Below are positions 50,616 to 62,943 of a stretch of DNA of 64,000 bases, one piece after another. Source of the DNA: Dryas octopetala (Eukaryota > Streptophyta > Magnoliopsida > Rosales > Rosaceae); the NCBI GenBank assembly GCA_963921425.1, contig OY992833.1:24600698-24664697 (forward strand). The letters run 5' to 3'. Every line of letters starts with the position of its first letter. Position 1 is the stretch's first letter. The position numbers were made by a program, and so were the translations under genes. Under the pieces are notes generated by a model. It saw only the letters and a program-made list of their open reading frames with translations. It did no database searches and was not told the DNA's origin.

Positions 50616-52598
50616 TCAGAGCCTTCTTTGCTTTGCACGCTTATATGACTTCTTCCCCTTAATCTTCCATTTTGCATTTCCACCCGGTTGATTTTTCTCC
50701 TCTATTTCTCGAACCTTCCGCTTTCTGAAAGGTGGATTCATGAAATTAACAACATAGTTAGGTTTATTTGTATTTCATAGAGATACTCTATCTGTTCAAG
50801 AATAAATAAAACAACGTTCATAACTCCAGGGCATATTCATAAGATTCATCATGACATAATAAGCTGGTTATTATATGATTTCTCCCAACTTATTCAAATA
50901 AATCAGCAGGCTTATGATAGGGAATGAAACTCACGAAAAATAAAGCATAACTACTAAAGTTATCAATCAACAAAAAACTGCAGAAGTTATCACTTATCAT
51001 AAAGATTTTTTTATTTTTTAACATATCAAATTCATTTGATTATAACAAACCAAAAGCAGCATGTCTTTGTAACTTTCAGATCTTAATGTGATAATAAATT
51101 TCAGCACAATTTGTGTACATTTTCTGTTATTATTTATTTCACTGAGGATTTCCACTAGGCAAAAATAAACATGTTCTGTAAAACAAGAGACAAATCAATA
51201 ATGAACATATTTACTTTTTCCCTTAAAATTCATCGAACATGTTTCCAAATCAAACTTAAATGTATTGAACACACTGGGTGTCTATGGCTATCTCACCTGT
51301 ATTTCTGAAGGGTATGATCAGAAAGCAGCTCATCCGCAAGGGTTGCCTTCCTTTCCTTCTTTGTTAGTCTACCCGAGAAGAAATCTAGTGGGGACTCTAT
51401 CACTGTCCCTACCTGATGAGTAACCAAAGGAAACATACGTTATGATAGTTTTAACAAGCCTAAATTACAAATAAACATAGACAAATGTACTAATACATTC
51501 CTATAATGGCTTCTTGTACTGTTACTATGATACTGTAATCTAACCTGGAAATACTTGTTAGGTTGTGCATCACCCTTCTTGTAGTGTCTCTTTGGATCCA
51601 TTACATTCCTTAACTGTAACCATTAGAAAAACAAATCAGTCAAAGACTAGACTTCCTTATAACAAAAATGAAAGCATAAGATATCCAAGTTATAAGTATA
51701 ATATCCTTGCAAATGGAAGAACTCTTAAAGTCAATAAAAAGGGATCCACTTATCTCAATAATTCTGTAAAACAGTGCACGTGCAATAAGTTCAAAGAGAT
51801 ATCGAGTATACGTTCAGGACACAGTGAAGGTTGTGTTTTATGAATTAATTTGTTTATAGAAATCACGTTGCTTCCCTGAATTTTGGTACTTGTAATTATA
51901 TGATTGGTTGTGTTCTGATCGGATCCACCAAACAGTGCATGTATAGTACCAAAAGTTCTACAAACACAACCAATCATATAATTGATTTAATTCAAACTGA
52001 TGCAGGAAGCCAAGAACCAACTTGCGCAATTAGAAATTTCTAAAGCACATACAGTTCAATCATAAGTAGAATTTATACCCAATGCAAGCATAAAACCCAT
52101 CAAACAAGGGATGTACATGTTTACTACTTACTGCCAGGGACACTAATAACAGAAATGAAACAGAATTTACCATACCTTGAGTAATTGGAGATCTTTCTGC
52201 AACTCTGGGGTCATGGTTGGTGCAGGCATGTCAAACCTAAATTATATATATTATTAGGAGACCCAGACAAACGTAAGAAGTCAATTATTGGTGGATTCTC
52301 TATGGGTTTCTAAGAAAATCCAAGACTCAAAGCATATATAGTGAGTTGAAGTGCCATACCAACTTGAGCCAGCAGTGTCTTTGACTTGCTTCCTGAGCAA
52401 CTTGTTTAGCTTTTTTGGGTTATTTGGCGGAACGAAGAGGCCATCAACAAGCTGTGTGTTGGGTTTCCAAAGTAAATTGGTTTCGCGGCGAGTTTCATGA
52501 GGTTTGCTACCAGACCCACATCCATTTTTGGTTGCTGACGAAAAACTCGGCAACTTTGGTTCCCACGAGAGACCAATCACGGGCTTGCTTTCCGGCAT
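50616..52598 (-). CDS. FCF2-like: FCF2-type pre-rRNA processing protein
   Basis: A small nucleolar protein. The yeast and animal relatives (Fcf2, TdIF2) act in early 18S pre-rRNA cleavage within the small-subunit processome. Five coding exons (52598-52360, 52236-52176, 51613-51545, 51412-51297, 50724-50616) join to 197 residues. The Fcf2 domain covers about residues 80-180 and shows WFDMPAPTMTPELQKDLQLL, LRNVMDPKRHYKKGD, KYFQVGTVIESPLDFFSGRL and TKKERKATLADELL. The end is very basic (KWKIKGKKSYKRAKQRRL), as expected of a nucleolar signal. The start MPESKPVIGLSW directly follows a splice acceptor. A 5'-UTR exon ends near 52955. An in-frame upstream Met (MLFEFDSINCF) would only be used if that intron were retained. 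Confidence 0.93.
51894..51983. repeat. Perfect 21-bp-arm hairpin in an FCF2 intron
   Basis: Positions 51894-51914 and 51963-51983 are exact reverse complements of each other, with a 48-base loop. The words TTTTGGTACT (51882) and AGTACCAAAA (51945) also mirror each other near the stem. It may be a decayed MITE or a small-RNA foldback. Confidence 0.7.
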
Positions 52599-53258
52599 TC
52601 TAAAACAATTTATAGAATCAAACTCAAACAGCACTTACAGAACATACGTACATACAAGAAGAATGGAAGAGTAAATAGCATAAAGCGTATAAGCTACAAA
52701 AATAGAAAGATTAATATTATAACCTAGAAGAAGCCCAACCCTATATCGACCAAATTAGAATAACAACCAAAAAAGCAAAATCAGTCTTTCAATCCTAAAA
52801 GACGCATTTCATCAAACATTACACTGTCAAGCACAACCTAACTTCATAATTCATTACAAAATATAGGCATGCCCATATCAGAATTTGTACAAACAAGAAA
52901 TATACGGAGACTAATCTGAACCTCAAATTCAAAACACGGTGAGGGAAGTGACTAACCTCGTTGCTTCACCGAGAATGGCCTCCGACTGAAAAACTAAGCT
53001 TGGGAGGAGTGAACGGCAGGAGCGATGGCTGAGGCGTTGGGCTGAGAGCAGAGGCTACAGAGAGACTCAGAGAGAGTTTTGGGAGGCCGAGTGTAAAGGT
53101 TGAAGACAGGTTTTGGAGGAGGCGTCGAGTCGAAAAGCGTTTTACAAAAGATCGGCCCACTAAGTCTGAACGGGCCGGCCCAGAATAAAAGCAATCAGCT
53201 CACCAGGGCAGTGACTAAACAAAGAAAGCCTACCAACTTCAAGGTTAGATTACACTAA

Positions 53259-53622
53259 GGGCTGTTTGATTCAAATTTTGGAGACTTACAAATAAGAAAT
53301 TAATTTCATTCTCACGTTTGGTAAGTAAAATAAAGGGAAATCAATTTCTGGCCCAAAAGAATTTGATGCCCTTATTGGAGGGAAAATAAGACCTTTGCTC
53401 CAGCTTGGGTTTTGTTTTCCCCCCTTTTGGGAATGTATTTATTACTTCTTTTTTTACAAAACTAATCCTGTTATTATTTCAAAATAAATAATAGATAAGA
53501 CTATAATTGAAAAACTGACATTTTCATTTTCAATTCCTAATTTACTTTCCCAAGATTACCAAACACAAAAAACTGAAAAATGCAAAGAAATTAGAAATCA
53601 ATTTCGTGAACCAAACAGGCTC
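53259..53622. mobile_element. Tourist-like (PIF/Harbinger) MITE
   Basis: The ends GGGCTGTTTGATTCA and, inverted, GAGCCTGTTTGGTTCA match the common plant Tourist-type terminus. TAA flanks both sides (53256-53258 and 53623-53625), the 3-bp target duplication of that superfamily. It is 364 bp, AT-rich and noncoding. It lies in the spacer between the FCF2-like and hAT-derived genes. Confidence 0.7.
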
Positions 53623-53639
53623 TAAGAGCACGTTCACTT

Positions 53640-54440
53640 ATATGGAATAAGAGTATCTAATCATGTGTTTATTTGTATTGGAAAATCAAAAAAGTAAGTG
53701 GGCCCCACTCCAAAATGAGGAATATACCAAAAGTACCCTCAATTATTTTAATAATTCCAAAATATCTATTAAGAAAATAATTTTTTTTTCAACAACACTC
53801 AAAACTTTTTAATTAACAAGTTTTTATTCCGATTCATGATCATTAGTTAACATAGAAGTGAGAATCAACTTCTTTTCAATCTTATTCAAAATGGTTAGTA
53901 AATAACTTAATAGGAATGACTCCTCCCCACTGCAATTCCATCCCTCACCAAATCAAACAATTAAAAAAGTAAAAAAAATAAAGAAATTCAGTCGATTTTG
54001 TGGCTGATTAGTTAACAATGATCGATTTTTTACTTTTTACTTTTTCATTTATAATTATTTGATTAATACACTGGGGGATAACTTTGGAATATAAAAAAAA
54101 GCTGTCTGAGTGGCTGAGCGTACTAATCAGATTGATGGGTCCATAAAGAAACTCTATTGTCAAATTTTCAGTTTTGATACAAAAGAAGTTGAAGGATAAG
54201 TAAACCTTGACTTTGATTACGAGAGTTAATGCTTAAACCACTGGAGCTAAAACTCCATATCAAATTCTTATTCTAATTAAGCATTCTAAGATATTAACAA
54301 CAAATAGGTTAAACAATATCACATGTACACGTCAAAGGGTAACTAAAAAACTTTTAACATGTTGGAATATAATTACATAACCAAGGCAGCTGCCTCGCCA
54401 TCACCACCATTACTTCTTTTGTGTTAGCTGAAGATCCATA
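53640..54440. other. Spacer downstream of the hAT-derived gene
   Basis: AT-rich DNA with short palindromic stretches. No gene or well-bounded element was seen. Confidence 0.5.
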
Positions 54441-54446
54441 ACCTGA

Positions 54447-57400
54447 CTAATCACTCATCTCATTATCAAAAAAATTTATATCACCATCCCCGTCATCATC
54501 AGTGGCAACACCAACATCGACAGGATTCACATCTGCATCAGCCAATGTGACCAGCTCAAGTGATCTGTTCCTAGTCTCTGCATTCGCATTTCCACCTTCG
54601 TAATCAACCAAATCATTCTCATATACATCAACCTGTTCCATTTCATTATAATGGATTTCCTAAAAGAAAAAAAGAATTTGGTTCAGACAGTATAAAGAGC
54701 TTCCCAAGGTTAGCTAACTCAGCTACCGTGTGTATGCAAGCATCCAACTGACATGCAGTTGTTATATTAAAGCTTTTAGTGTCATTGGCACATAAGTAAA
54801 CCACTCTGCAGGAGAATAGAATATAAGCTTGAAGTACCTCATTTTCTAGCAAGTCATTTTCTTTTTTGGTAGAGTCTAGCAAGTAATTTTCTGCTGCCTC
54901 TACAATCCAGTCATCTAGTAAGCGCTCTAACAGAACATTATCAAGGGAGATAGAATTGTTGTCCCTTCTTCTCAATTGCTGTTCTCTAAGACGCAAATTG
55001 TAGTGAACGTAGATGAAGTCGTTCAATCTTTTTTGAGCTAAACGATTATTTCTTAGACTGTATATTTGATCAAATATACTCCAGTTATGCTCACACCCAA
55101 AAGATGAGCATGTCTGACTTAATATACGCACAGCTATTCGCTGCAGCTCTAAGCAACTTATCCCATGCTGTTGCCACCATGCAGCTAATAAGAGAGAGAA
55201 GAAAAAGGTATCAGTAAGTGGAACAATGATTGAGATGACTAATATATTACGTCCAGAGACTCAATGCATGGGCATACATTTAATATCTGGAACTCTCAAA
55301 TGAATAACATAGCAGCCTAATGCTATCACCTGGATTGAGCTCTGTTCTTGTACTAATTGCCAATTCAGTTCCAAAATCAGCTTTCGCAGAATTATAATCA
55401 GAAATCTGGATGTTGTGTCACAGCATGGGAGAATATAAGAGAACATCTTAAGATATAAGAACATTCAGGGAGCACAAATGGGTTTCAATAAAAAAATTAT
55501 TACCTGCATAGATGCAGAAATCCTTCTGGCATTGTCCGGCTCCAGCCGAACAATGCATTCATTAAGTCCACGCATCACCTCTGTATGCTACACACAATTA
55601 AAATTTGGGTTAGGAAAGATATCAACATGACGATGAAATCAACAAACAACCAGTGTTTCTCCTACCGCCATAAAATCAGGTCGATATCTGTATGATGGAT
55701 TTAAGAAGTAAGCAGCCACATATACAGGGTGGTAGAACAACAAGTTCCAATGACTTTCTATTACATTCCAAAATGGCCCATATTTACGCTTATCGTCACC
55801 ATGAATGGATTTGATTGCCAGTTTTGCCCTGTACATGTCATTATATATAGATGACATTGACAAGCAGTCACCACCCTCAACCTTTTGAAGAACTTGCATT
55901 ATTGGGTCCACAGAGTTCCTGACAAATTGTACCTTTTTCCAAAATGGAGCATTTAATACAATATTTTCCACTTCTTTTCCCTCACATGATTTGGAGCACT
56001 GAGATGAAATCCATTTGGTTGATTGAAACATTCTTCTAAGAGCAGTCCTGTGTTCCAGCAAGCTTTGTAAGGTAGCAAAGCTAGAGGCAAACCGGGTAAT
56101 AGACGGCCTCAAAAGTTCTTTCCCCTGAGTAAAATCATTCTTCATAAAATTTAACAACCAACTTTGGTTGTAAATGAGCTTCGTAATTTTTTGGCCCCTC
56201 TCCATGCACTCCCCTACACATCTTATCTTCAAAAAATCTTCAAGCATCTGATCAATACAACCCGTGGCACATGGGGTCCAGAATAAATTCTTTCTCTTCT
56301 CTTCAAGCACCTTCCCAGCAGCTTTATAACTAGGAGTATTTGGGGTGATTACCTGCAAATTAGGGATTAGAAGCAGAGTAAAGTTAGGGGCTAGTGGATG
56401 AGAGTCGCGGATAGGGAACTACTTGGGACACATAACAAAATCAAATACCTGAACTACATTTTCCTCACCCATCTCTTCAACCACTTTGTCCAGCAGCTTA
56501 AATAAATTCGAAGAATCTTCAACTATTTCAGTGGCATCAACAGAAGAAACAAAGTATACACCATTTGGGCCAGAAGCCAAAAAATTAATTAATATTCTAC
56601 CCTCTATGTCTTTCCAACTGTCCACCATTATAGAACAACCACTAATTGCCCAGGATGCCTTATACTCAGCTAGGTAGTTTTTGATAGTTGCAATTTCCTC
56701 CTGTAAAAACCGACCAGATATTAACTGGCTTGTAGGTGCTACCAGACCCTGCCCATATTGGCCAACCAATTCCAGCATCTTATGAAAGTAGAGGGAGTTC
56801 GTGGCTTGTAGAGGAACTCCTGCATGGTAAAAAAACTTGCAAATTCCAGAAATAACTTCCTTGCGGGATATTTTATTTGACATTGTTCTGATCCTTACTT
56901 GTTTGTAAGATTGTGGTGTCAAACTCTTAGGTGCGGTCAAGAAAAGGGAATCTAGCCTTGATCTTTTATACAATGGTTCAGAACCAGTACAAGGAGGCAT
57001 CCCCTTGAAAGTCTTTCTCAAACTTTGGCCCAATCTCCTATCACCATCAATCAATCTTTCCTTGCTTATATGATGCAGAGCAGCTTCCACTTGGTCATCC
57101 TCTTGATCTTCACTATCCGACTGCGGATCAAAATTTGATAAGGTGCCATCAGGTTGTCTCTGTCTCCTCCCAGTACGATGCCATTTCATATTCTCTTTTA
57201 TTTTAAGGTAAACTTCCTCAGGAGCATGTTTACAAGGTGCTACTTCTCCAGGAATTCTAGCTAAATGTTGTTTAAATCGATTAATACCTCCACTAACTAT
57301 CTTCTCACAATAATTGCATTTCACTTTTTTCTTTTTCTCATCCTGTGCAACACCATGTTCCCACCCAGGGTCAACATAGCCTAATGACCGTAGAGGAGTC

Positions 57401-57771
57401 AACTTCATTGCTAGATTCCTGTCAGCCATCAATTGCTTTCCCTTGCTTCTATAACCAACATGCACCTCCTCTTCATCATCATTAGATTGGAAATTCAAGT
57501 ATGCTTGCCCAATATCTTCAGATTGCCTAGGTTTCTTATTAGAACGGCATCCTTCCATATTTGCTTTCATACTCATGTATACATCCTCTGGAGCCTTATC
57601 ACAATAAGTCACTTCTCCAGAAACTCGGGCTAAGTGTTGCTTCAATCTGTATATTCCACCACTTACTATCTTTCCACAGTAATTGCATTTAACCTTTTTC
57701 TTCCTCTCATCTTGAGCAATGCCATGGTCCCATCCAGGGTCAACAAGTCCAGAGGAGCGCATTGGGGCCAT
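54447..57771 (-). CDS. hAT-transposase-derived host protein with two BED fingers
   Basis: Six exons (57771-56449, 56352-55666, 55587-55504, 55405-55330, 55184-54838, 54659-54447) join in one unbroken frame of 909 residues. Two BED zinc fingers come first: C29, C32, H46, C57, then a second copy at about 130-190 with the same DPGWEHG...KVKCNYC pattern. A DUF659-type segment covers about 310-465, followed by the RNase-H-like region. The hAT dimerisation part starts NPAAWWQQHG and includes CSSFGCEHNWSIF. The tail is very acidic (DADVNPVDVGVATDDDGDGD). Five introns, an intact frame and no terminal inverted repeats beside it argue for a domesticated gene. By memory it resembles Arabidopsis At3g17450, and its role is unknown. 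The start MAPMRSSGLVDPGW is the first ATG of the conserved region. Noncoding leader exons probably lie at 57800-58900. Confidence 0.88.
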
Positions 57772-58929
57772 CAATTTAAACCATTTAAGAATTTACACCA
57801 GAAACTAGCCTTATCTGACAGGCTCACAGCATTCTCAGCACTAATAAAAGTATGATCTTGCAATATTGCACGCTCCAATGACACTACATATAGGAATCTG
57901 CAGTAGATGTGCGAAAAAGTAAGGTTATGCATGCGTTCATTAGCTGAAGAGCATCATATAAGTCAATAATAAAGCATAGCAAGCACAAATGAGTAATACA
58001 TAAGAAATCAGTATGGAAGACAATACAGACATAGATGAAATATTGTCAAGCTCTACATTGATTATTGAGATGTCACAATCACGCTCACTACATGAACAGA
58101 ATATCCAAAAAAGACTTGTTACCAATGGAACTCTGGACCCAGCACACAAGCGACTCAACACAATCCACACACAAACAGAATTGGGGTATCACAAATTTAT
58201 AATAGAAGTTGATATTAAAATACCATTTCACTGTTCACATGAAAATTTCAAAGGTAAAGACAACTCCTTATGAGCTTGGAAAGCAACAAATGGGTTTGCT
58301 TGTTTCAAAAACTCAATCCAGTACTTCAAATAAAAAAAAACATTGTTCTTGCATTGGAAGCAGCACAACAAGACTTCAACAATCAAACAACCCCAAGAAT
58401 TGAAGCAATTTATTATGGTACAAAAAGCAAACACTGTATGCTGGCAGCTAGCTGAGACCAAACTAGACCCAGCATAGGATGAAAATCAAACAAATTGCAC
58501 TCACTTTGCTATTAATCACCTCAGAAAAACACAGCTTTACTTTCCTAACACCCAAATTCAAGACAAAATTTCGAACACCCTAATATAAAAGAGGAATAAT
58601 CTGCTACCACTCAAAACCGGGTTAATACATGCATATCTGTAAAAACTAAAAGGCTACTCAAATTTTGAATACCTGAGTTAGAAAACACGAAAGACATAAC
58701 GAAATTTTGACATATCTGAGAATTCTGGGATGTGGGTCAGGGGCATTTGGATTTGAGAATAATCGATCCGTCCGAAAGTGGAAAAATCGACGGAAATTAA
58801 GGGTTTTCGAGGGTCAGATTGGTGGGAAAAATTGAAAACTGGGTGAAGGAAGAAGAACGAGCTGGGATCGTTCGGAATCGTGAGTCGCGAGTGAAATAGG
58901 TTCAACTCGATTGCTTGACCCGCCGTTTT

Positions 58930-59755
58930 TTAGGGTTTCTGTTCTTTATGGTAAACATATTATTTTTCTATTTTATTTTTACTATTTACTACAAATTATT
59001 GATTGAGAAAAAAAATAGAAAATAAAAGAAAGTGGTGAAGATTAAAATATGGCACATAGGCTCCACAATACATTTTTAACTCCTATAAGTTAAGGACAAA
59101 TATTTATTGCACATGATTATTGTGTGAGTTTGTTTCAGTGAGTGCATTCAGTGAATCGTTGACAAATTTCTTCACCCGGCTTTCCTTTTGTTTCTTCTCT
59201 TTTAAAATTTCTTGTTAGGCTAATTTTCTTTGCTTAAGAGAGGTGGAGTATTGTAGCTTCCAAATGGTCAAATTTTGATAAAGCTTAATCAGATTCAACA
59301 TTTATTGTTGTAAATTTCTCAACTCAACTCAACTCAATCCAAATTCAATTTTCAATTAGAACTCAATCCAATTTGAATGTGACTAGATGATCGATTTTTT
59401 AACAAAGGGAAAAATTCGAAGCATAAAATTTTTATAAAATCAAATACAATTACAAATTTATGTGCTAAACAACTACGAATTTGATCAAGATAATAACACT
59501 ACTAAATGAATTTTGGGAGTTTTATGGGAAAAGCTTAGCTAGAAAGACAGCTTTCAGTTAATGGAATCTCATATGCATGAAGCTTTGAATAGCAGTTGGG
59601 AAATCTGTATACACAATTTGCCTATAATACCATATACAATGAAAACAAATTAGCTCTTTATACAGGTATATTATTATTCTATCAGCTAGTAGCAGTACTT
59701 GGGTGAACAACTGGGTTACTGCATATCTTTTCTTAAATAAGTTGTATTTTCTTTT
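58930..59755. other. Spacer between the hAT-derived and PPR genes
   Basis: AT-rich DNA with no coding sign. It holds the promoter side of the hAT-derived gene and the 3' side of the PPR gene. Confidence 0.5.
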
Positions 59756-59780
59756 GGGGTTAAATATAAAAATGGTCCAC
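59756..59780. repeat. Terminal fragment of the 44071 MITE family
   Basis: GGGGTTAAATATAAAAATGG matches the left end of the 44071 MITE and stands alone, about 10 bp beyond the PPR stop codon. The rest of an element is not visible. Confidence 0.5.
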
Positions 59781-59789
59781 AAGACAACA

Positions 59790-61664
59790 TTACCAGTAAT
59801 CTTTACAAGAACACTCTCCCCTTTTAAAATGGTGGAAACGATTTCTATCCCTCACGATTATTTCACGATTGAAAACCTTTGAGATGAGCTTGCTTGCTTG
59901 GTGGCAGTCTTTACAGACTCGCAAATTCTTCGATATACGAAGAGTTTCGCCTGGTTTAGTCTTCAACAGGCCAAAGGCAATTGCAAATTTCTCACTGTGG
60001 TAGTATAAAGGATTCTCCTTTTCCTCCTCATCAAGATCATGCAATACTCCATCTGTGTCTGGAATATAGCCAACAGATCTTATACGTTCCAACATCTCAT
60101 CAACTTTGGCGTATATCTCTTTTGCCCGAGGATGAGCCCCGCCCCCTGCAATAAATTCATTAACAACACCTTCCAATTCAATAATGGAAAATCCAGGAAC
60201 CTTCTTCACTCCCCTGTCATTCATTAATTTCCTCACATTAGCAACATCTTCCCATCTACCTGCATTGGCATATAGATTAGCTAGTAACACATAGCGCCCG
60301 CTATTTTTTGGCTCCAGTTCAATTACTCTCTTCCCTATTTGCTCTCCTAGTTCAACATTTCCATGGATCTTACAAGCTCCGAGGAGGGCACCCAGAACGC
60401 TTACGTCGGGGCTCATGGGCATCTCATTTATTAGCTTTCTTGCTTCGTTCAGCATCCCAGCTCTTCCAAGAACATCAACCATGCAGCCAAAATGCTCTGT
60501 TCTGGGCTCAATACCATGGACTTCAACCATGCACCGGAAGTAGCGTTGCCCCTCTTCAACTAACCCTGAATGAGCACATGCACTAAGGACATTAACAAAA
60601 GTAATGTTGTCAGGAGCTACCATTTCCCTTTGCATCTCCTCAAAAAGGTCAACGGCAGTCTCTCCCTTCCCATGCATCGCTAGCCCTCCAATCATGCAAT
60701 TCCATGAAGAAATCCCTTTATGGGGCAACCCTTTGAAAACTTCAAAAGCCTTCTCCAGACAACCACATTTGCAATACATGTCGATGATCGTTGTTGCGAG
60801 CTTTGAGTCCAATTCAATCCCACTTATCTCAATATATCCATGTATCCACTTCCCTTGTTCTAGAGCACCTACACCTGTACAAGCCGATAACATAGTAGCC
60901 GCCATGAATTTATTCAATGCTACCTTTTCCACTCGCATTCTTTGGAACAAAGAAAATGCTTCATGAAAACGATTACTCTGGACATAAGAGGAAATCATGG
61001 CATTCCAGGAAACAGAATTCTTCTCAGGCATCAACTCAAAAATTTCAAAAGCCTCGTCAACAAAACCACCCTCGGAGTACCCAGAAATCAAAGTAGTCCA
61101 AGACACAACATCCCTCCGGAGCATCCTGTCAAAGACCCTTCTAGCTTCCTCCAAATACTGAAAGTTCACATACATGTGAATCAAATTGTTCTGAGTAAAC
61201 CCATCAGCTCCATACCCGAGTTTAACGACATGGGCATGGACTTGCTTCCCTTCTTCAATAGCATTATCGAGGCAACAAGCTCGTATAACAGAGGGAAACG
61301 TGTACCCATTGGGAGTGACAGAGTCTTGCAACATCTTTGCGTACAAGATAACGCAATTTCTGGATAATTGGCATTGTAAGTAACCTCTCATTACGGTGTT
61401 GTAAATGAACGCATCCGGGTGGGGCATTGAATCGAACACCTGGAGGGCATAGCCCAAATCGCCAGAATTGGAGATGGAACAGAACTTGATGACGCGGCCC
61501 ATGGCATCGTTGTCAGCTGCGAGGCCGAGCCGGATGATTTGGGAGTGTAACTGCTTGAGCTCGGCCATGGTTGAGCATGATTCGAAGCCACGAATTGGTG
61601 AAATGTGGGTCTTGGGCGACCTTAGAGAGGGTGGGGTGGCTTGAAGGACTTGGAGCGACGCCAT
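59790..61664 (-). CDS. DYW-class pentatricopeptide repeat protein
   Basis: An intronless gene of 624 residues, as usual for the PLS class. Such proteins bind organelle RNA with their repeats and edit C to U with the C-terminal DYW deaminase. P, L and S repeats run from about residue 30 to 490 (VVSWTTLISGYSEGGFVDEA, SWNAMISSYVQSNRFHEA). The E and E+ motifs follow (VPGFSIIELEG). The DYW domain shows HSEK, CKDCH and the end CSCKDYW, so the deaminase zinc and catalytic residues are present. The start MASLQVLQATPPSLRSPKTH gives a Ser/Pro/basic leader that fits organelle targeting. An upstream in-frame ATG (MFKVEG) is possible. Target transcript and organelle are unknown. By memory it resembles At5g66520-type proteins without clear orthology. 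Confidence 0.93.
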   Translation of the reverse strand: MASLQVLQATPPSLRSPKTHISPIRGFESCSTMAELKQLHSQIIRLGLAADNDAMGRVIKFCSISNSGDLGYALQVFDSMPHPDAFIYNTVMRGYLQCQLSRNCVILYAKMLQDSVTPNGYTFPSVIRACCLDNAIEEGKQVHAHVVKLGYGADGFTQNNLIHMYVNFQYLEEARRVFDRMLRRDVVSWTTLISGYSEGGFVDEAFEIFELMPEKNSVSWNAMISSYVQSNRFHEAFSLFQRMRVEKVALNKFMAATMLSACTGVGALEQGKWIHGYIEISGIELDSKLATTIIDMYCKCGCLEKAFEVFKGLPHKGISSWNCMIGGLAMHGKGETAVDLFEEMQREMVAPDNITFVNVLSACAHSGLVEEGQRYFRCMVEVHGIEPRTEHFGCMVDVLGRAGMLNEARKLINEMPMSPDVSVLGALLGACKIHGNVELGEQIGKRVIELEPKNSGRYVLLANLYANAGRWEDVANVRKLMNDRGVKKVPGFSIIELEGVVNEFIAGGGAHPRAKEIYAKVDEMLERIRSVGYIPDTDGVLHDLDEEEKENPLYYHSEKFAIAFGLLKTKPGETLRISKNLRVCKDCHQASKLISKVFNREIIVRDRNRFHHFKRGECSCKDYW

Positions 61665-61789
61665 TTGGTTCTTCTTTCTTGGGTTCACTGAGAAGTGAAC
61701 ACCTTCTACTTTGAACATCGGAGATAAGACACTGTGGGTCCCACCAAATAAGTTTTGCTTATGCAAGTCGCTCAAACGCAAAATATATA

Positions 61790-62780
61790 TATATATATAA
61801 AATAATATTAAAAAGAAAAAAACTATTTATCAAGGATATAAACCAATTGCATTTGTCTTTTATATTTTTGATTAGAGGGAAGGGGAATAAAATTTGGGTG
61901 CAAATGAGACAATTATACAATTCTTCCAACTAAGTTATTTCACAATTGCCCAGTTGCATTGTCTTAATAGTCCATTTAAGTAAATAATTAGAAAAACTGA
62001 CACATAGAAGTGTTACTTCAATAGCACATTGTTGACACTCACAAAAAAAAAAAAAACACTATACACAAATCAACATTCTAACCGCACACAAAAAAAGCAC
62101 AAGGCAACATTAGATAATGGTCTCCACTTTATTGATCATGAGTAATGTTGCATAAAATAACGTTTTTTTATCAAATATTTAGTATGTTATATTGAATTAA
62201 AAGTGATTGGATACATAATAAATCAAATGAATATAATTAACGTGTAAATAAGTGTAAGCTATAATCGTCTAAAATGATTATAACTAATATGTACCATCCA
62301 TTATTAATCTGACATCACATATATATATATATATTAAACTAACAATTTACATAATAAAAAATTAAGTCTACCCGTTGACAATTGACAAATTAAGATTACT
62401 TGCAAAATGTACATCATCCATGCTACACCTACTATTGCATGTTAAAACAGAACATGTTGCCTAGGTAGCTCCAAGCCTCTAAATAGAGAAATTAGAGGGC
62501 TATGACGTCCTTCCAAATTCTTTTGCATGTTGCTATAGCGTGCATTTCGAGTCATAACAACAGATGATTCGTGTCAATTCAAGGTCAATTAATCCCAATC
62601 CATATCTCCAAAAATAAGCTATACATATGCTATAATATTATAGGTTGTGGCATGAGCATGAAGTCCAAAAATAGATGACAGGCAATGGTGAGCAGGAACT
62701 GTCTCTTAACCACCATCGATCATTCCCTAGCTCCAAAGTTCCCCAGCCTCTCTTGTCTGAATTCTTGTCCTAAACCACAC
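61790..62780. other. Spacer upstream of the pectinesterase
   Basis: AT-rich, with a TA run near 62318-62333. No gene was seen. It separates the PPR gene from the pectinesterase in head-to-head orientation and so holds both promoters. Confidence 0.5.
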
Positions 62781-62792
62781 ACATTGAACATC

Positions 62793-62820
62793 CATGCATG
62801 CATGCATGTCCTATATATTA
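62793..62820 (+). promoter_or_regulatory. RY-type CATGCA repeat and TATA box of the pectinesterase
   Basis: CATGCATGCATGCATG (62793-62808) is an overlapping run of RY motifs, which B3-domain factors bind. It is followed at once by CTATATATTA (62811-62820), a good TATA box about 130 bp before the ATG. Confidence 0.6.
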
Positions 62821-62943
62821 AACCCCATGAGGCCATCATCCTCCATGCTTTTGCAGCTTGAATTTTGTTCATCATCGATCGATCACGTACAATCCAATAC
62901 TCAAATTAAAAAACCGAAAAAGAAGACCAAAAAAAAAAAGAGA

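Noticed and set aside
60308-61367. Open frames on the plus strand opposite the PPR gene
   Set aside because: They are shadows of the strongly coding minus strand and show no family motifs.
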